Assembly: GCA_019637115.1 (NCBI GenBank)
Contig: JAHBWH010000078.1
Span: 1 to 34,523, forward strand
Source of the DNA: Myxococcales bacterium
Lineage (GTDB): Bacteria > Myxococcota_A > Polyangia > Polyangiales > Houyiibacteriaceae
Direction of reading: 5' to 3'
DNA length: 34,523 nucleotides
Below, piece after piece: positions 31,852-34,523 of the stretch. The number at the start of each line of letters is the position of its first letter. Within the stretch, counting starts at the first letter, position 1. The notes under the pieces were generated by a model. It did not search any database. It saw only the letters and a list, made by a program, of their open reading frames with translations, and had not been told where the DNA came from. The translations under genes and the position numbers were made by a program.

Positions 31852-32301
31852 ATGCAGTCCCCTCGCCCCCACGTGCTCCCGCGCGACGCCGCGCACGCGA
31901 GCTGGCGCATCCCCGCGCCGCTCCGGACCACCGCGCGCGCCTTCGCCGAGGCGCTCTTCGCGACTGAGGCCGGCCCTCCGCCGGCGGCGCGCGTCGCGTG
32001 GCTCCTCGACGACGTCGAGGACTTCCTTGGGCGAGCGGGCGGCCGATCGCAGGCCATCTTCAGCGCGAGCATGCTGGCGCTGACCACGCTCGCGCCCCTC
32101 ACCATCGGCGCCGCCCCGCCGCTGGCGCGCCTCGGGTGGCGCGACCGCGTCCGCGCCGTCGAGCGCTTCGAGCAGACCCCGCTCGGGCTCGCCGTCCTCG
32201 GCGCGAAGGCGATGCTCTGCTTCGTCTGGTACGAGCACCCCGACTCGGCGGGTGAGATCGGCTACGACGGCGGCTGCCTCGACGCGGGAGGTGCGCGATG
32301 A
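31852..32301 (+). CDS. Small subunit / N-terminal partner of a GMC oxidoreductase
   Basis: A 149-residue protein. Its helical body (RTTARAFAEALF; ARVAWLLDDVEDFL) and C-terminal ending 'AMLCFVWYEHPDSAGEIGYDG' resemble the region that precedes the FAD domain in long-chain alcohol oxidases, and gluconate-dehydrogenase subunit-3-like proteins. Its stop overlaps the start of the GMC gene (ATGA), so the two are co-translated and probably form one enzyme. A short Met-rich stretch (SMLALTTLAPLTIG) may be membrane-associated. No Shine-Dalgarno or TANNNT box is evident before ATG 31852. Confidence 0.8.
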   Translation: MQSPRPHVLPRDAAHASWRIPAPLRTTARAFAEALFATEAGPPPAARVAWLLDDVEDFLGRAGGRSQAIFSASMLALTTLAPLTIGAAPPLARLGWRDRVRAVERFEQTPLGLAVLGAKAMLCFVWYEHPDSAGEIGYDGGCLDAGGAR

Positions 32302-33863
32302 CGTACGAGAGCGCGCGCGACCACGTGGGCGATCTCCGCCTCGACTGCGACGTCGTCGTCGTCGGCTCCGGCGCCGCGGGCGCGACCGTCGCGACCGAGC
32401 TCGCGCTCAGCGGCGCGCGAGTGCTGGTCCTCGAGGAGGGCCCGCGGGTCGACGCGGCCGAGCACGGCGCGATGCGCCCGAGCGAGTCGCTCCGGCACGT
32501 GTGGCGGGACGGCGGCTTCAGCGTGGCGATGGGCGTCGGCGACTCGCCTACCATCAACGTGACCATGGGCCGCGTCGTCGGGGGCTCGTCGATGATCACG
32601 GGAGGGGTCTGTTTCCGCACCCCCGATCGCGTGCTCGACCATTGGGCCGGCGCGCTCGGCCTGAAGGAGTACACGCCCGCGCGGATGGCGCCCTACTTTG
32701 ACGAGGTCGAGAAGCGCCTGCGCGTCGAGACCGTCACCCCCGACCGCTGGTCGCGCTCGACGCACCTCTTTGATTTCGGCCTCACGCGAGGCACCGACGC
32801 GCGCTTCGAGCGGCCCTCGAGCGGCCCTCGCCTCGGCGCGCGCCTCGAGCCCCTCCGCCGCAACACCTCGGGCTGCCACGGCTGCGGCCAATGCAACTTC
32901 GGCTGCCCCGAGCAGGCGAAGATGAGCGTCGACCTCTCGTACCTGCCGCGCGCGGTCGGCAAGGGCGCCGTCGTCTACAGCCACTGCCGCGTGACGAAGG
33001 TGCGCATGAAGGGGAGGCGAGCCGTCGGGGTCGAGGGACGCCTCTTGAACGGCAAGAACGGCACGCCGAAGGGGCGGCTGCGGGTCGACGCGCGACGCGT
33101 GGTGCTCGCCGGCAGCGCGTGGAGCACCCCCACCCTGCTGGGCGCGAGCGGCGTGAAGAGTCCCCTGCTCGGCAAGAAGATGACGCTGCACCCAGGCTTC
33201 CGGATGCTCGCGCGCTTCCGGGAGGACGTGGAGGGTTGGAAGGGCGCGATGCAGAGCGCGTTCAGCGAGGCGTTCGAGGCGCGTGGGCTCACGCTGGTCA
33301 GCCTCTTCGTCCCCGTGAGCGTCATCGCCGCGACGATGCCAGGCATCGGCCCCGCCCACGTCGCGAACGCCCGGCAGATGCGCCACATCGCGATGTTCGG
33401 CGGGATGATCCACGACGACGGTGGCGGCACGGTGCACCGCGCGCCCGGTGGCGATCCCTTCGTCACCTACCGCATGAGCCCCCGCGATCGCGCCCGCATC
33501 CCGGAGGTGATCCGGGTGCTCGGAGGCGCGTTCCTCGACGCGGGCGCCGAGGAGGTCTTCCCGCCGGTCCTCGGCCTCGAGCACGGGCTGAGCCCGGACG
33601 CCTTCCGCCGCTACGACTTCGAGCGCCTCCCCGCGCGGCGCTTCGAGTGCTCGTCGCAGCACCCGCTCGGGAGCGCGCGCATCGGCGTCGATCCGAAGGC
33701 GAGCGTCTGCGACCCCGACGGGCGCGTTTGGGGGGCCGAGGAGCTCTACGTCGTGGACGGAAGCGTCCTGCCCACGAGCCTCGGCGTGAACCCGCAGGAG
33801 TCGATCATGGCCGTCGCGACGCGGCTCGCGTGGACGATGCGCGACCGCCCCTACGCGGCCTGA
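32298..33863 (+). CDS. GMC-family FAD oxidoreductase (long-chain alcohol/sterol-type) with Cys cluster
   Basis: A 521-residue flavoprotein. The FAD-binding Rossmann motif is VVVGSGAAGATVA (20-32). A second GMC block (GRVVGGSSMITGG, ~91-103) and the C-terminal signature with the catalytic His (SSQHPLGSARIG) and NPQESIMAVATRLA are present. Residues 193-203 hold C-x2-C-x2-C-x3-C-P, the spacing of a [4Fe-4S] ferredoxin motif; Cys-rich inserts also occur in relatives of long-chain alcohol oxidases. It probably oxidises a lipid-like alcohol to an aldehyde or ketone, passing electrons to a carrier rather than oxygen if the cluster is real (inference). It is co-translated with the small subunit upstream. 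Confidence 0.9.
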   Translation: MTYESARDHVGDLRLDCDVVVVGSGAAGATVATELALSGARVLVLEEGPRVDAAEHGAMRPSESLRHVWRDGGFSVAMGVGDSPTINVTMGRVVGGSSMITGGVCFRTPDRVLDHWAGALGLKEYTPARMAPYFDEVEKRLRVETVTPDRWSRSTHLFDFGLTRGTDARFERPSSGPRLGARLEPLRRNTSGCHGCGQCNFGCPEQAKMSVDLSYLPRAVGKGAVVYSHCRVTKVRMKGRRAVGVEGRLLNGKNGTPKGRLRVDARRVVLAGSAWSTPTLLGASGVKSPLLGKKMTLHPGFRMLARFREDVEGWKGAMQSAFSEAFEARGLTLVSLFVPVSVIAATMPGIGPAHVANARQMRHIAMFGGMIHDDGGGTVHRAPGGDPFVTYRMSPRDRARIPEVIRVLGGAFLDAGAEEVFPPVLGLEHGLSPDAFRRYDFERLPARRFECSSQHPLGSARIGVDPKASVCDPDGRVWGAEELYVVDGSVLPTSLGVNPQESIMAVATRLAWTMRDRPYAA

Positions 33864-33877
33864 CGCCAGTGCCCCCA

Positions 33878-34023
33878 ACCCGAAGTTCGTTCCGGGTTGC
33901 CGTGGATGATCGGCGTGGAGGTCGTTTGCCGCGCAGGCGTTGGACAGGCCGAAGCGTATTCGAGGAGGTCGGCGAGCGAGAGCCGCGCCCTTGGCCGCCG
34001 ATACTCCGGAACGAACTTCGGGT
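33878..34023 (+). mobile_element. MITE-like element, copy 2, with 18-bp perfect terminal inverted repeats
   Basis: A 146-base element bounded by ACCCGAAGTTCGTTCCGG (33878-33895) and its exact reverse complement (34006-34023). The interior matches copy 1 (31643-31786) in inverted orientation with only scattered differences. No transposase is present and no target-site duplication is obvious. It lies 15 bases after the GMC stop, in the 293-base gap before the zinc-ribbon gene. The rest of that gap contains a small direct repeat (ACGCTCGAACGCTC) and a -10-like box. Confidence 0.88.
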
Positions 34024-34140
34024 GGGTACTACGAGATCCGCCACGCTGAACCGCTCGAGACTCATGTGAGGAGGCACCGGCCCTTCGAGCCCGGCGATTT
34101 CGCTAGAGAAAGAACGCTCGAACGCTCCTCGTACCCCCGC

Positions 34141-34146
34141 TATGCT
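34141..34146 (+). promoter_or_regulatory. TANNNT -10-like box (TATGCT), leaderless-type
   Basis: TATGCT ends ten bases before ATG 34157, predicting a leader of about four bases. If ATG 34142 were the start, the box would overlap it, which supports 34157. Confidence 0.35.
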
Positions 34147-34156
34147 CCCGCAGGTC

Positions 34157-34523
34157 ATGGCAGAGACCTGCCCGCAATGCGGCGCCTCGATCCTCGTGGG
34201 AGCCCGATTCTGCGGCGGCTGCGGTTACGACCTCGTGACCCGGCCGGCGCCGTCGGCATCGGCTGCGCCTGCGGCATCGGCTGCGCCTGCGGCGCCCGCC
34301 GACCCCAAGCGCACGATGCTCGGAATGCCCGCGGTCGCGGTCGGCCCCGGCCCATCACCGACAGGCCCGTCACCGACCGGCCCGTCGCCGACCGGCCCGT
34401 CGCCGACAGGCCCGTCACCGACCGGCCCGTCGCCGGCCGCTCCGACCCCCGCGCCCCCCGCCGGCTCGGCCGGGTTCGTGCCCGTGGGCTCCGCCCCGAG
34501 CGCGCAACCCACCCCCGCTCAGC
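34157..34523 (+). CDS. Zinc-ribbon protein with Pro/Ser/Thr repeats (3' end cut by the window)
   Basis: The frame is open to the end of the window (122 residues seen). It begins with a zinc ribbon, CPQCGASI...FCGGCGYDL, with two CxxCG knuckles. An Ala/Pro linker, then KRTMLGMP, and six PTGPS-type pentapeptides follow, then more Pro/Ala-rich sequence. In myxobacteria such Thr-Met-Leu-Gly motifs recur in disordered regions of zinc-ribbon signalling proteins and may be Ser/Thr-kinase targets (inference). The downstream domain is outside the window, so the function is unknown. Confidence 0.8.
   Translation, partial: MAETCPQCGASILVGARFCGGCGYDLVTRPAPSASAAPAASAAPAAPADPKRTMLGMPAVAVGPGPSPTGPSPTGPSPTGPSPTGPSPTGPSPAAPTPAPPAGSAGFVPVGSAPSAQPTPAQ
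34349..34438 (+). repeat. 15-bp coding tandem repeat (six units)
   Basis: Six 15-base units of the form GGCCCxTCxCCGACx encode the GPSPT pentapeptides of the zinc-ribbon protein; the last unit is degenerate. The period keeps the reading frame. Confidence 0.88.

Overview
The window is a very GC-rich segment with strongly biased third codon positions. It looks like a myxobacterial chromosome (Myxococcota, Polyangia/Sandaracinus-like; inferred). Pointers are MYXO-CTERM-type C-terminal sorting tails, several lipoproteins with MopE-like Cys/Asp-rich 'DNDCDG' motifs, CAP and RCC1-like lipoproteins, and a zinc-ribbon protein with a Thr-Met-Leu-Gly motif. No phage, plasmid, CRISPR, tRNA or rRNA genes were recognised.

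Layout. (1) 1-4.6 kb: end of a surface repeat protein, a strong terminator, then a flavin/[2Fe-2S] reductase overlapping a MerR regulator, followed by a diiron ferritin-like oxygenase. Together these look like a redox/oxygenase unit. (2) 4.8-6.4 kb: a Cys-rich lipoprotein and a small unknown protein. (3) 6.7-11.2 kb, minus strand: a tightly overlapping five-gene operon of three membrane proteins, an OmpR-type response regulator and a HAMP histidine kinase. (4) 11.6-17.6 kb: a PHP-domain protein, a periplasmic protein, an M15-like peptidase with three carboxypeptidase-regulatory-like repeats and a MYXO-CTERM tail, and a CAP lipoprotein. (5) 17.6-21.4 kb: a small protein plus a frameshifted HEPN-like gene, divergent from the queuosine genes queA and tgt, then a thioredoxin-like protein. 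(6) 21.4-24.9 kb: a barrel-like lipoprotein, a frameshifted NIDO/Cys-rich MYXO-CTERM protein and a MopE-motif lipoprotein. (7) 24.9-29.3 kb: a two-gene amidoligase (GCS2-CBS) plus aspartoacylase-like operon, divergent from pyrD. (8) 29.5-34.5 kb: an RCC1-repeat lipoprotein, a small-subunit/GMC oxidoreductase pair and the start of a zinc-ribbon protein.

Three non-gene patterns run across the window. First, three of the divergent intergenic regions (11.3, 14.5 and 28.0 kb) are filled with related, strand-asymmetric GGACAC-type repeats. Second, a ~145 bp MITE-like element with terminal inverted repeats occurs twice in opposite orientation (31.64 and 33.88 kb). Third, many unit-leading genes have a TANNNT-like -10 box 5-10 bases before the start codon and no Shine-Dalgarno sequence, which suggests leaderless or near-leaderless transcription. 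Two genes appear frameshifted (near 18,000 and near 22,725), either by real decay or by sequence error.
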